From Siphonodentalium dalli (lineage: Eukaryota; Mollusca; Scaphopoda; Gadilida; Siphonodentaliidae): a stretch of 64,000 nt of DNA. The stretch's first letter is position 1. Each line of letters starts with the position of its first letter. Made by a program: the position numbers and the translations under genes. Location of the stretch: positions 13,593,287-13,657,286 of the forward strand of contig CP136061.1 in NCBI GenBank assembly GCA_032622095.1, written 5' to 3'. The notes under the pieces are model-generated. The model ran no database searches and was not told the origin of the DNA. It saw only the letters and a list, made by a program, of their open reading frames with translations. This document shows positions 1 to 11,548 of this stretch, piece after piece.

Positions 1-357
1 ATTTGATTAACAGCTGTGGATCGGTATCATTCAGGCACTTTTTGCAATTACATATTTTATTTATTTGAACATATAACATAAATGTGAAATACTATTAAAA
101 TCACAGAGGTCACTAATCGTTTAAATGTTTATTCTGAGCAATCTGTAGACGAACTTTTTCGGAAGGAGTTTCTAAAGGATGTTTGATAACTTTACACCCT
201 CTTGTGCGATGTTCATAACAAACATTTTCAATTACTGCAGGCGATTTATTTCAATAAAACTATAAACTAATATTGTACAGTGTATATATTAATACGATTA
301 GTGGCCACCTTGTCTAAAAGAACGGAAAACTACTTTTCACCCGAGAAACATAATATA
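1..357. other. AT-rich non-coding DNA
   Basis: No open frame of note, no recognisable repeat and no RNA gene were seen. The sequence is AT-rich and looks like ordinary intergenic DNA. Confidence 0.4.
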
Positions 358-650
358 TATGAGGTATTTGCCTTTAAAATATATAAATTAATGAATGTAT
401 ATAAAGACTCTGTCTAAATCTAAAATGAATAAACGTATTTGATCACTAAATTATGAGGCAATCTGCTTTTAAAAATATATAATATATGTATAAAAAAGAC
501 TCTTATCTGAGATTAACGTATTTGATAACTAAAATATGAGCCATTTTGCTTTTCAAAATAAACAATAAAGGTATAAAAATGCTCTTATCTCAGATTAAAA
601 TTAAACGGAATTTACAACTAAAATATGAGGCATTCGCATTAAAAGGGACA
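358..650. repeat. Diverged ~85-95 bp tandem repeat, 3-4 copies
   Basis: A phrase close to ATGAGGCATTTGC followed by a T/A-rich stretch, a run like TATAAAAAAGACTCTTATC and then GTATTTGAT recurs near 358, 452, 536 and 626. Copies are clearly diverged, so the array is old. The 84-codon open frame that overlaps it is best explained by the repeat and not by a gene. Confidence 0.6.
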
Positions 651-3573
651 CTAAGACTGCAAGTTTGTTTTACGAAGCATAAAGATATAAAGGCTATAAT
701 AGACAAGTCTGGTCGTACCCTTAGTAGAATGGGTGACATAAAATCCATCGAGGGAGACCTGGGAGTGGTGGTAGGTTCTCTTAATCAATGCACTCGTTGA
801 TCAGATACACTTCATATGGAAGACCCAAACTGGGCTTGCAATCTATCTAGACGCTCTTTTTAGTTGACAAAAGTGTGATTCTCTCGCATATACACATATT
901 TTATATAATGCTACGAGCATAACACCAGATGCTACGAGCACATCATACCAAGTTTTACGTTTGCTATAGACATACACCAAAATCGAGTGAGTGCCTCCAT
1001 GGAAACTAATTTTTCGAGCACTAATATGATTGACATCGCAAATATGTCCAGTTCATTTTGAAGCTAAGATGTCATACTTTGATAGACTGTATGTTATATA
1101 ATGCGTCAATGCAAAGATTCATTAAAATTTGATAAAACTTATATCGAGTAAGTATTTCAGGTCATAATTTTCGTATAAAACCCGATTATCAAACAGAAAT
1201 ATGCAAATTGAGGAAACAACAACCGTTCATTTATGTAGACCGATTATCGCTGTTAACGTTTAAAAAAAATCAAGGTAAAATAAACCGTGTTTTTATGACA
1301 TAACTTACAACTAAAGATGATGTGCAAATCGCGGGCTATGTGGTTATTCCGCTACGAGCATGTCTTCCGCTACGAGCATGTCCGGAGGCATGGGTGATAA
1401 CACCTTAATTAATTAAGCTTTTATGCTTCGATCTTAAAAGATTCGAGCTTTTGCTTCGAGCACTTAGGCTTCGAGTTATCTTACATTGAATTGAGCCGTG
1501 ACCCAACTGATGTTCTCCGGGTCTGAGACCTCCTTTTATACCCATCTCAGGGCACCTGGTGGCACAAAGTTGCAACCAATCAGAATCGTTGAAACCCAGC
1601 CAATCACAGGCTAGCTTGAGAGCACCGATCTGCTTCTATATTTGTGATAGGGGATTTCCCTTTTTGCTCGCAGTCTAATTTTAATTATGGCAATTCCAAG
1701 GTATTATGGAATTCGGAAATTCCTATTTCACCTGAATATTTAATTACAGTTATGCACAAGAAGTTCATTGATAACTATAATTTGGGCTATTGGAAGTATT
1801 TGGACGGGAATAGATTCATACTCCGAAGACGAGGTGAGTGTGAGTGCGGCCATGTATTCGTAATGCAAAAATATGCCGTCATATTTTTGGATCAAAACTC
1901 ACTTATTTGACTTTTCCTCGGGTTGGCATTTGTTCGGGGTAATATAGTGATGTATACCCGACAATTGCCTTATAATTTCAACAAATGGGACCTTGTTGTT
2001 TTCTCACTATTTATGGAAATCGGGAAGCGCCGGGTTAATTTCTTTTATGGGCGTCGAAATTTGGGGTGTTTTATAATTGAATATATTTGACTTTCCAGTA
2101 CTTTTCCAGGGTTTGGATAATTGTGGAGGGGTGCATCGATATATGATTGTTATGCCTTTAATAATCATATATCATGGGAAGTTACCATTTTGATGTGAAA
2201 ATTCACTATTTGTGATAACCGGGGTCGCAGGCCAAAAAGCTTCCGACATTGCCGGAGGCGCACTCGCTTCAATGCTAAATACATAAATATGTGACTTCAA
2301 AACTTCCAAATAAATGCTTCTAAATGTGCCCTGATATGATCTGAATGTGGGGGAATATAATTTGTGTTAATATAATATGTATAGCTTATTGGAACGATAT
2401 TTGTGTGATGATATCTGTGCTTCGCACAATTACATTTGTTGTCAAGATGATTTTGTCTGCTTGACAACGTAAACAGGAAGTGACTTTTAGTCGGGACTTG
2501 CAGCTTGTATGCAACTTGTTGCCGGATCGTATGTGAATCCTGTGCTCGTCACACTATTATTAGTTTACAAGAAGTGAGCAAATTAACATATAACATGATT
2601 GTCCCACATTAAACGTCAAATAGTGATAACATATGTTTCGTGTTATTTTGGTGCTTTTTGCTCATTTTGCTATGTATTTTAGATTTTAAAACGAAAGAAA
2701 ACCCCAAGATATACGTTTTATGACTATCAAAACTGTTTTTGACCTTTAGTATTTTAATATAACATTAAAGTAATTGTTATAAATCAAATATATTACTTCT
2801 ATTTCTATTCTGATCTACTTTGAGTGAAGGTCATTAGTTGCATTTGCATAATGGAGAGCATGGAAGGCCAGCCCGTTTGTAACTGCATCTGTTTCACAAC
2901 CATTTTTAGTTACATTTTGTCAGCATTGTGCAGCTTTTGGCAACAGACTCGAGAGTTGTCCAAAAAAAAAAAAACATTCCACACGTCTCCGAATTTCATC
3001 CACCCCATTCACTTGGGGAGACCAAACTTTCTGTATTCAGCCTGGTATGCATGTCTTTTAATGTGCTGAAGTGTGCAGCTTTGCTTGGCGGAGTAGTATC
3101 ACACGACCGCTGTTTCTTTGAAAAAAAAAGATCCAACCTTGCATGATTGACAGATAGGCAATCACTAGACCGATCGTACATTAGGTTGACAAACTGTTCA
3201 AGTTTTTGATGTAAACATATTTTATTATTCCAAATAAATAGTCATACAGAATATATAACAATGATTTATCATAATTTGGTGGAATAAATGGATTTGGCAT
3301 AAAGCAGATGTTGCTGTATTAAAGCCATATCCATTATTGTCGTGATACCCCAGTCATGAGGATTTTAGATGTATATATTACCCGGTGCGGTTTGATCCGT
3401 CACCCGGGTCTGTCCAACGGGGGGGGGGGTAAATATAAATTGGTTCATGTAGTATTAAGGCATCTGTATGGGTATGGATTTGGAATATGTATACATTTAC
3501 ATTTAAGTCTAACTATAGATTCATCATGTTCCTGCCAGTCCTGCGTGATCACGACTGTTAGTTAGGTTATATT
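651..3573. other. Unassigned intergenic DNA
   Basis: No gene family is recognisable. A decamer-like phrase GCTACGAGCA occurs at least four times (near 909, 930, 1350 and 1370). An 88-codon open frame at 1644-1910 has no domain I recognise and no supporting context. A G10 run lies near 3420. The last part may be the 3' flank or 3' UTR of the minus-strand LINE that ends at 3574, but no clear LINE tail is visible. Confidence 0.4.
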
Positions 3574-5276
3574 TTACTTCTCGCCAGACCCTGTGAGATA
3601 TTTAGGTGGGAGGGGTGGATCGTCTTGACTCAACAATGGTCTTCTGAGTAAAGACAAGTTATGAAACCGTTTAGTTTGTATTATAAATTGTTGGACGGCC
3701 ATAACAATTGCTTTATTTTCTAAAATACTAAGGCTATCAGATCCATTGACTAGTGTCTTTGTAGTATATGAAGTATGAATATCACAGAAGCAGTTTCGTC
3801 TACTTTCCGCGTACATGTGACATCCGATTAAGAAGTGAGTTGGGGTCTCGGTCTCACCACATGCACACCTGGGGTCATCACGAATATGATTTGTTTTGAG
3901 GTCGGCGTTTATGTGACTACAACCCAGACGGAGTCTGCAGTGGTATATTTGGGCAGGCCGCGTGTATATGTTTTGAACATAGCTCGGTTTGGATAACAAG
4001 TTTTCGTTCAATTTAGTTTTGAATTTACTTAATGAATCGATATTTTGAATGTGACAAATTGTTCCATAGGTCAATCGATGATGGTAAGAATTATTTCTTG
4101 TAAATGACGGTGTTCCAAGACGGGGCCGACAAACCATCTGGTTTTGTGTTATGCGAATGAATAGAACTTGTCTTGGGAGGAAGTACAATGATAGATACGG
4201 AGGTGATAAATGTTTGACCATTTTAAAAAATGGTATCAGTTTTGATTTCTTGCGACGGTCCTGAAGGGTCACCCATCCCGTTTCTCCCAATATATTAGTA
4301 TTGTTGCAGCTCCTCGTTGCTCCTGTAACAATTCTAGCAGCCTCATATTGCAATCCTTCAATTAGATCACTTTCTTCTTGTGTACAGTTATCCCAGACAG
4401 GAGACGCATATTCAATTATAGGACGTACATATGTGAAATAAATTTTTTCAAGCGTCTTCCTGTCTAGGACAAACTTATACCTTCGAAGTAGTGATAATTG
4501 TACTGATGCCCTGTTAATGATGTTCGAAATATGTTCTGACCATTTTCCATCGGCGCTGAAAGTGAGTCCTAAGTGTTTTTGATTGTGTACTTCTGAAATT
4601 ATGTTGTTCGACATTATCAAATTCGGGTGGTTGATAAGAATAACTTTACGCGGGAATAATAATGTTTTCGTTTTCAATTCATTAAAGTCTACTAGCCATG
4701 ATTTGGACCACCTTTCTATTTTGTTTATATCATTATTCATCATTTCAGCTGCTAAAATAGGGTTTTCAATCGTCAAATATAGTGATGTGTCATCTGCGAA
4801 AAGTCTTATATTGCACTGAATATTTTCAACAATGTCGTTAATGTAAATTAGGAACATAAGAGGGCCTAATATTTATCCTTGGGGGTACACCGGCTGATAC
4901 CTTTCTCCAGTTAGAGGAAGTGCTTCCAATAATTACTTTTGCTCTCTGTCTGAAAGGTAATTTTTCAACAGTGCATGAACTTTTCCACAAATACCATTTT
5001 GTTCTAATTTGTATAGAAGGCATTCATGCCATACTTTATCAAAAGCTTTACTTGTGTCGCAAAACAAACTTCTAACCTCCTTCCGATCATCCAAAGAAGA
5101 AATAATGTGATGATAAATGTCTGTCAGTTGAAACACTGTGCAGTCATTTGGTGTAAATCCTGATTGGAGATTAGTTAGAAGCCCGTTTGTACGTATGTGC
5201 TCACATATTATTTTATAGAGACATTTCTCAAAGACTTTAGATACACAACTTAGTAGTGACACAGGTCGATAGTTTT
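3574..5276 (-). pseudogene. Jockey/CR1-type LINE: 3' half of RT and C-terminal zinc motif (broken)
   Basis: This is the 3' part of a non-LTR retrotransposon ORF2 on the minus strand. The upstream open frame (5262-4933) carries the palm A motif SKAFDKVWHECLLYKL. The downstream frame (4857-3574, 427 codons) begins with FLIYINDI and the catalytic FADDTSLYL, continues through thumb-like sequence (RRYKFVLDRKTLEKIYFTYV) and ends with a zinc-binding tail, CACGETETPTHFLIGCHMY. These are typical of Jockey/CR1-group LINEs. Between about 4860 and 4935 the frame is broken around the usual VPQG loop; part of that region is read in another frame (4838-5023). The matching 5' half lies at 13162-14300, separated by a 7.9 kb insertion at 5276/13162. 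The copy is dead. Clade assignment is from motif recognition only. Confidence 0.88.
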
Positions 5277-7437
5277 AGTAGAGCGGACAAACTCAAAAAG
5301 CTCACTAGAAGTAGGAGTTTAGTCCATCGGCACCACACACGGGCTTGTGATACATCACTTTGAAGGTTATGACATTCCGCATCGGATAGGACCCGGTGTG
5401 AAATATACAAATGATGCAAAAGATGATTTTTAGCTGATTAAGTGCCAAAATTCTGCAAAAATCCCTGTTTTTGTAAAATTCGGCAAAATGAGAAATAAAA
5501 GTATAGAAACGCGAACATTTTGCGCTAAAATATTGTAGTCTACATATCTCTAGATATTTACAATGATAGTGGTTCGATTTCTCTGATATAACGAAGATTT
5601 TTTAAAGATTTATTGTAAAAATAGTCAAAACAGCGCAATTTTTCAATTTTTTTGCCTTACTTAATGGGCGATAGATCAATAATGTTCTGACCGGGGATAT
5701 CGTATATAGTCTAGAAAAGTGCGGATATATATACCGCATACGACAGTATGCTGAATATATCATCATATTTAACACGTGATGTGTTATGTAAGATTATTTC
5801 AACCCTCACCCCAAAACTCATCAAAAAGTCACCGTTTTGGGGAAATTCGGCACAAATGAATACAAAAGCACAGTTATTCGGGATATGTTTGTGCTACGAT
5901 ATAGCAGGTTACACACTTATAAATACAATGTAATGAAATGCCATGATTGCGATGATAAATGTGAATAATTCTTAAATTAACTTGGAAAATAGACAAAAAA
6001 TTATTCATTTTCAGTTGTTTCGCCCCTCTTAAAGGGGTACTGTACCCAAGATGTTGTTGTTGGTTTCTATAATCCCCGAGTCGGAGAATAATGTAACAAC
6101 TTTTCAATTTTTTGAAAGTTTGTTGAGTACGAAGTATTGTTACGGATGGCAAATTTACCGGAATGCAAAAATACAAATTGTCGTTGTCGAGTAATTTTTG
6201 TAAAGTTTTCAACCAAATGAATCAAATAAACATTATATTATATGGTTAGTAGTCCCATATACTCATTTAAGTTAGTGTACCGTCACTAGTCAATGAATGG
6301 CTTGGGTTTTCTCCCCGTATAAGCATAATGTTTCAAACGATCGTGTGTGCAATTGTTTTCCTAATCCGGTATCCCTCAATTATAATTTGATTACGTTTTG
6401 TACACGGAAATTAGAATTTTAAGAGACGCCATTTTATGGCTGGAGCCATAAAATCAATTTATATTAAATTATTAACTTTTAAATTATTAAATTTTAAGAT
6501 AGCCTATTAACCTAAGCGTTTACAGAATACATCTTCGACTCAAATTACTTATATTTCTATATAGTATCGATAATAGATCGTTGTTATCACCGGGAATTTA
6601 TTGAAAATGGCGTACAGTACCCCTTTAATAGGCGATTATTCAGTATTGCATTGAATGGAAATCCCGTATATAATATAGAAAACTTGTGGAAATATATACT
6701 GCATATGATTGTAGGATAAGGATGTCATTTTTTGCCACAGATGCTATGTGGTGGTAGATGTGTTACCCCCACCCCAAATTTCTGAAGAAACAAAATCAGT
6801 TTTTAGAAATTTCGGTATGGCAGAATTCAAAAGCACAACTCCGATTATTTTGTGCTATTAAATTGAAGTCTACCCACTTCGAGATATACATTATGATAAC
6901 GCCATAGTATAATTTAAAGATGGCAACATTTCGGAGTTTTCTGATGAAAGTAGACCGAAAATCGTAAAATATAAACTTGTTTTGCCCATCTAGATGGGTG
7001 ATAATTCAATTCCATTTTGAACAATAATCCAGGACAAACTCTCAAGAGTTGACGAGACACATACTGAATAAATTACATCATTGTATATGTTTACTTCGCA
7101 TAATATAGCTTCACAGTTGTATAAGATTATACATATTTGGAGGATTAGTGTTTGTTAATAACTAGGCCCAGCCACAGTACATGCATGTAACTTGTAATAC
7201 GTGTTGCCATTACCAACGAAATCACCTGACTCACATGACCATTCCGCTTACACGCACACCATCAAACAACCGTTTAGACGTTTGTGTCAAATGTGCAGCA
7301 TTGCGAAATGTGTATCAAAGGGGTGTCCAATCTTTATATCAATCGACGAACATGTGCTTAGTGAACTTTTGTTAAATTCTTCAGTAGCGGTGGTGACCAG
7401 GTCGTTACTTTTCCCAAATGGGTTGTTGGTACGAACT
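5277..7437. repeat. Left inverted arm of foldback, three diverged ~375 bp tandem units
   Basis: Once the 592 bp MITE is discounted, a phrase resembling GGCGATAATTCAG followed by a block like CGTATATAATATAGAAAA recurs at about 5664, 6630 and 7005, giving a period near 375 bp. Each unit also holds an AATTCGGCA-like block followed by ACAAAAGCACA. The inner end, near 7437, matches in inverted form the segment starting about 10185. Short open frames are shared with the other arm only because of this duplication. Confidence 0.75.
6033..6624. mobile_element. TTAA-flanked MITE (piggyBac-like target preference), 592 bp
   Basis: The element starts AGGGGTACTGTAC and ends GTACAGTACCCCT, a perfect 13 bp terminal inverted repeat. 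It is flanked on both sides by TTAA (6029-6032 and 6625-6628). The opposite foldback arm carries the uninterrupted site, with one TTAA at 12417-12420 in matching context (CGCCTATTAAGAGG), so the insertion, its ends and its target duplication are directly confirmed. No coding capacity is seen. TTAA duplication is the hallmark of piggyBac-type transposases, which would have to act in trans. Confidence 0.88.
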
Positions 7438-7984
7438 ACCATTATAGTACTACTATATATATAGGCATTACAAGTATAGCGTATAGTAGGCGTATGTGTT
7501 TCTTACAGTCTAGACACATTTTTACAGAAGTGACGATTGCGAGTCCATTTGGGAGAAAATAGTGCCGTTCATTGAATTCAATTTTATTGCCACACACAGT
7601 ATTGTGATATAGTTATGTTTGTTTTTAATTATGTTGTTCACATGATAAATATTGTTAGTTGTACACTAGATGAATGCATGCAAAACTCGCGTGCCCATAT
7701 ACTTGGGTTTCTCGAACCCGTAATCGTAACTACAGCTATTGAAAATCGTGATAGAAAGAACACATATTCTAGTGATGTACATGTAGCACCATATGCGTAA
7801 TTCATGCGTGCAGTAGTTTATTATGCGTAAGCTGTCAAGTTCCAACACAGCAAATAATGATTTACGGTAGGCATCCATTGTAATGCATTGCGCTAAATAT
7901 CGCCCAAACCAAATTTTTTTCTAGAAAATCCGGTGAAAAACGGAAACAATTTGTGACACCAGATAGCTATGATGTCACAAGATC
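7438..7984. other. Central spacer of foldback, left part
   Basis: Non-coding sequence between the inner end of the left arm and the Gypsy remnant. No motif was recognised. Short open frames on both strands look random. Confidence 0.4.
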
Positions 7985-9210
7985 ATGGTTAGATTACCAA
8001 GCACACTTTGAAATATGTTCCAATATAAATGGATTGGAATATGATGACATGGGCCTTTATCTATGCGCATCCTTGAGATGATTGGCACAAGGAACACTCG
8101 GTGACCTACTCCCAGGACGAGAAGAAGACTACAACGTTCTTTTTGGTGCGATAAAAGGCCGATTTGCTGCCAAAAACCAGACTGACCAGATAGTACAATT
8201 GCGTGCACGACGGCAAAGGGCAAGGGGGGAGTTACCGACGTCTGACCAATATATTATATCATACTGCAACACATGAATTGAGAGACACCTTGGCAAAGGA
8301 CCAATTCATTGGTGGGTTGTGTGATCCAGATATATATATACGGCTCATTGTACAACAAGCACGACTGGACTCTCTTGATGAAAGCATAAGACATGCATTT
8401 GAATTAGAGGCTTTTGCCAAGTCTGAAAAACATAGGGCTAAACACTATGCTAGGGTAGTAAATGAAGCAGACACAACACAAAGCAAATATATAGAGTTTT
8501 AAGAACTAAAAAAGATAAGAGATGAACTGAAGCCCCAAACTGGTTCTAATGGTAAAGCTCAAAATAGCTCACAACCGTCCGAGACATCAAAGTCCATCTC
8601 TGAGATGAAGGACATAAAACAAATATTGACTGATGTGAAGAGGTGTAAAGGGGAGATTAACAAAGAATGACAAACTTGGAGAACCAAAACAAGGAGAAAA
8701 AGGGTAACACAAATGAGTCCTGGAGGGACTGTCGTGACGATAGACAATGGAGACATAATTATAATGATAATCCTGATTATAACACGAACGAATACAAAGA
8801 ACGCACCAGATGCAGAACTTCTCACAATCCACGCGACACGTGCCATAATGCATATCGTGGTAGGGGAGACCAACAGAACACAAGTGGACATCGTAACTCC
8901 AACGAGTTTGTTAGATACAGCTCTACCGCAGAGGGGAGCTGTATTTAGATTGCAATCTGTATGGGCAGCCAGTGAGGTTTCTGATTGGTACTGGATCAAC
9001 AGTTTCCATGCTCTCAAGAAACTATATGACTACTTATGGGAAGATAAATACCATATGTTACATAAATGATGTAGCACACGAGCTGTTGATCATTGAATCC
9101 AACGAAACGAACAAGCCATACCGAGTTGTATCATCCGACTCATCGGAAACTCTGCCAGAGATAGTATCTTCTCGTCACTTGTCAGAGCACATCAACACAA
9201 ATTCCCCTTG
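7985..9210 (+). pseudogene. Decayed Ty3/Gypsy gag and protease fragment
   Basis: Frames across this segment give a Gypsy capsid-like sequence: WLDYQAHFEICSNINGL at about 7990, then a stop, then LFGAIKGRF (8082-8276), then DTLAKDQFIGG and DSLDESIRHAFELEAFAKS in another frame (8203-8502). This matches the conserved order of mollusc-type Gypsy gag proteins. Further on (8972-9211) GTGSTVSML resembles a retropepsin active site in which the catalytic Asp is replaced (IGTGS instead of the usual DTGS or DSGS). There are at least two frameshifts and an internal stop. No LTRs are evident at its edges, so it is an old relic carried inside the foldback element. Confidence 0.72.
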
Positions 9211-10184
9211 AAAGAATTAGAACTATTGAAACTGATGATCACGAGCCCACTTATACCTCGATAAGCACCAGATATGGTTGAGAACACAGATATTGGCGGA
9301 ATATGCCATATGTGACTCCTGGAAGATCTGGAAATTCACAAATGCTCAGAAATTTTAACGAACCCATTATGGGTCTATATTATCGCATGACAATACATCA
9401 GTACTTTCTGCTACCATATAAGCAATGAGAATGGGTTTCAAAGAGCTGAACCAAAACCACCCTATCCTGAAGTGAAACCAAATGCACAGGAGAAATATAT
9501 TCTTCCTGACACAGTGGCAGACATACATGGTCAGATAAATTCGACATGTAATGACCAAGGCATTGGAGATATTACGGCATCTGTTCGTCATCATATTCCA
9601 AGAAATATGGCCCAACCCAAAAATGGCGCCATGGTACCCCAAGGGGGATTCAAGGACGATATATAGAATTAAAGAACATCGCAAGGTTGATGACAAGGCT
9701 CGATTTGATGGCTGTGACCAAGAAGATCGTGACGCATTAAAACCCCAAATACTGTGTGAAGATCCCCACAGGGCAAAGTCGTGGATGATGACTACCAGAT
9801 AGGAGAGCCACATAAATACAGTATATATACTGGTTGTACAGTACCGTTGATGTAAAACAAATATTCTATTATATGATTAAAGGAAAGGGAAGTGGCAGCC
9901 ATGGGGGACATCAAGTCCCGAGTGGCTGCAGGTTCATTCCAAACACGACCACTTGGCTCAACTTGCAGGGTTGAGCCACGAATATATGTGGTGAGATCGC
10001 GAGCTCACCTTAATGGCTGTGCCGTCTCGTGGGTAGTCCATGCCCATTGGTCGCTAAAAACCCTCTATGTGTATCGAAGAATAGTAGGCTATGCGACCGC
10101 ATTGGAGAACATTTCTGCACCCAGATACAAACAAACGTTAGCTTCCATCGGTTCCAGGTTGCAGACGACCTACGGTGTAAAGGA
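9211..10184. other. Central spacer of foldback, right part
   Basis: Probably further decayed retroelement sequence (short frames at 9472-9802 and 9892-10260), but no domain could be identified. The inverted match with the left arm resumes at about 10185. Confidence 0.4.
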
Positions 10185-10949
10185 AGTCGTACCAACGACC
10201 CATTTGGGAAAAGTAACGACGTCGTCACCGCTGCTGAAGAATTTAACAAAAGTTCACTAAGCACAGGTTCGTCGATTGATATAAAGATTGGACACCCCTC
10301 TGATATACACATTTCGTAAAACGTCTAAACTGCACATTTGACACAAAACGTCAAAACGTCTAAACGGTTGTTTGATGTTGTACGTGTAAGCGGAATGGTC
10401 ATGTGAGTCAGGAGATTCCGTTGGTAGTGGCAACACACGTTACAAGTTACATGTACTGTGGCTGAACCTGGTTATTAACAATCACTAAACCTCTCGATAC
10501 GTATAATCTTATACAAGACATACAACTGTGAAGCTATATTATGCGAAGTAAACATATACAACTAGAATGCACTCACTGGAGCTGCCTATACTTGCGCCCA
10601 TCACACATTTGGCACGTTGTGTGGTGTCTTGCCAACAACAGTTTGAACCACGGGTGCTGGCCCCTCGTTTGAGAGATCGATAAAAAAAATCTAGATATCA
10701 AATCTCTGTTCACCCATCGCTGAAATAGTTGTGTGTACGTACGGACATAATATCCCTGGTATGATGATATGGACCCCAGTTGGCTGCATATTAGGAACGA
10801 TAACTCTATCCGATCTAATTACAGGTGAGACAAATATTGGTAGTGTTTTTTACCTGTTAACCAACTATCAGATTTAGGCCACTCCGATGCATGGTGTATT
10901 ATCTACATGTATATTACGTGAGGACCTTGATGGGGATAGCTTCAGTCTT

Positions 10950-11225
10950 GAATGTTAAAGTGACACACTGCGCTCGCTGAACGAAGTCTCTCCATGTGAA
11001 CGATGTATTATCTACATGTATATCACGTGATGACCTCGACGAACGATGGGCAGCTTCCGCCCTGAATATTAAAGGGACAAAATGCACTCAGTATTTGAAT
11101 ATTAAAGGGACAATAGGCTCTCACGGGGGATGATTGTTAAAGTGACACAAGGCACTCACTATGGATGAATGTTAAAGTGACACTAGGCACTCACTGTGGG
11201 ATAATGTTAAAGTGACATTCGCATT
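10950..11225. repeat. ~35-40 bp tandem repeat (TTAAAGTGACAC..GGCACTCAC)
   Basis: The phrase AATGTTAAAGTGACAC or a close variant starts at about 10951, 11068, 11097, 11134, 11168 and 11206, mostly followed by a GGCACTCACT-like block. Later copies are more alike than earlier ones. Non-coding. Confidence 0.65.
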
Positions 11226-11548
11226 GAAAACTTCAAAAACTTCAAAAACTTCAAACGCGTTGACGTGCGCGTTACTAGGACTGACCCGCAGTTTATAAGG
11301 GTATACGTCTTGGATGGTAATTTGGCGCCTATAAAAATTACTAAGTTTTTTGAAATTTGTGAAGTTTTTGAAGTTTTTGAAGTTTTTGAAATTTTTGAAA
11401 TTTTTGAAATTTTTGAAGTTTTTGAAATTTTTGAAATTTTTGAAATTTTTGAAATTTTTGAAGTTTTTGAAGTTTTTGAAATTTTTGAACTTTTTGAACT
11501 TTTTAAATTTTTGAACTATTTGAAATTTTTGAACTTTTGAAATTTTTC
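11226..11548. repeat. 9 bp minisatellite GAARTTTTT with complementary copies upstream
   Basis: About 22 copies of GAAGTTTTT or GAAATTTTT run from about 11345 to 11548. Three copies of the complement (CTTCAAAAA) lie at 11226-11253. In one frame the array would encode a repeating FEV/FEI tripeptide (open frame 11265-11540), but the 9 bp periodicity alone explains this, so it is not called a gene. Confidence 0.8.

Noticed and set aside
1644-1910. 88-codon ORF as a host gene
   Set aside because: No recognisable domain, no splice or promoter context, and a length within random expectation for AT-rich DNA.
7181-7464. Overlapping ORFs in the left foldback arm
   Set aside because: The sequence is non-coding arm repeat, and its inverse at 10185-10440 does not preserve the frames.
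11265-11540. 91-codon ORF with FEV/FEI repeats
   Set aside because: It is a direct product of the 9 bp minisatellite, with no start context or flanking domain.
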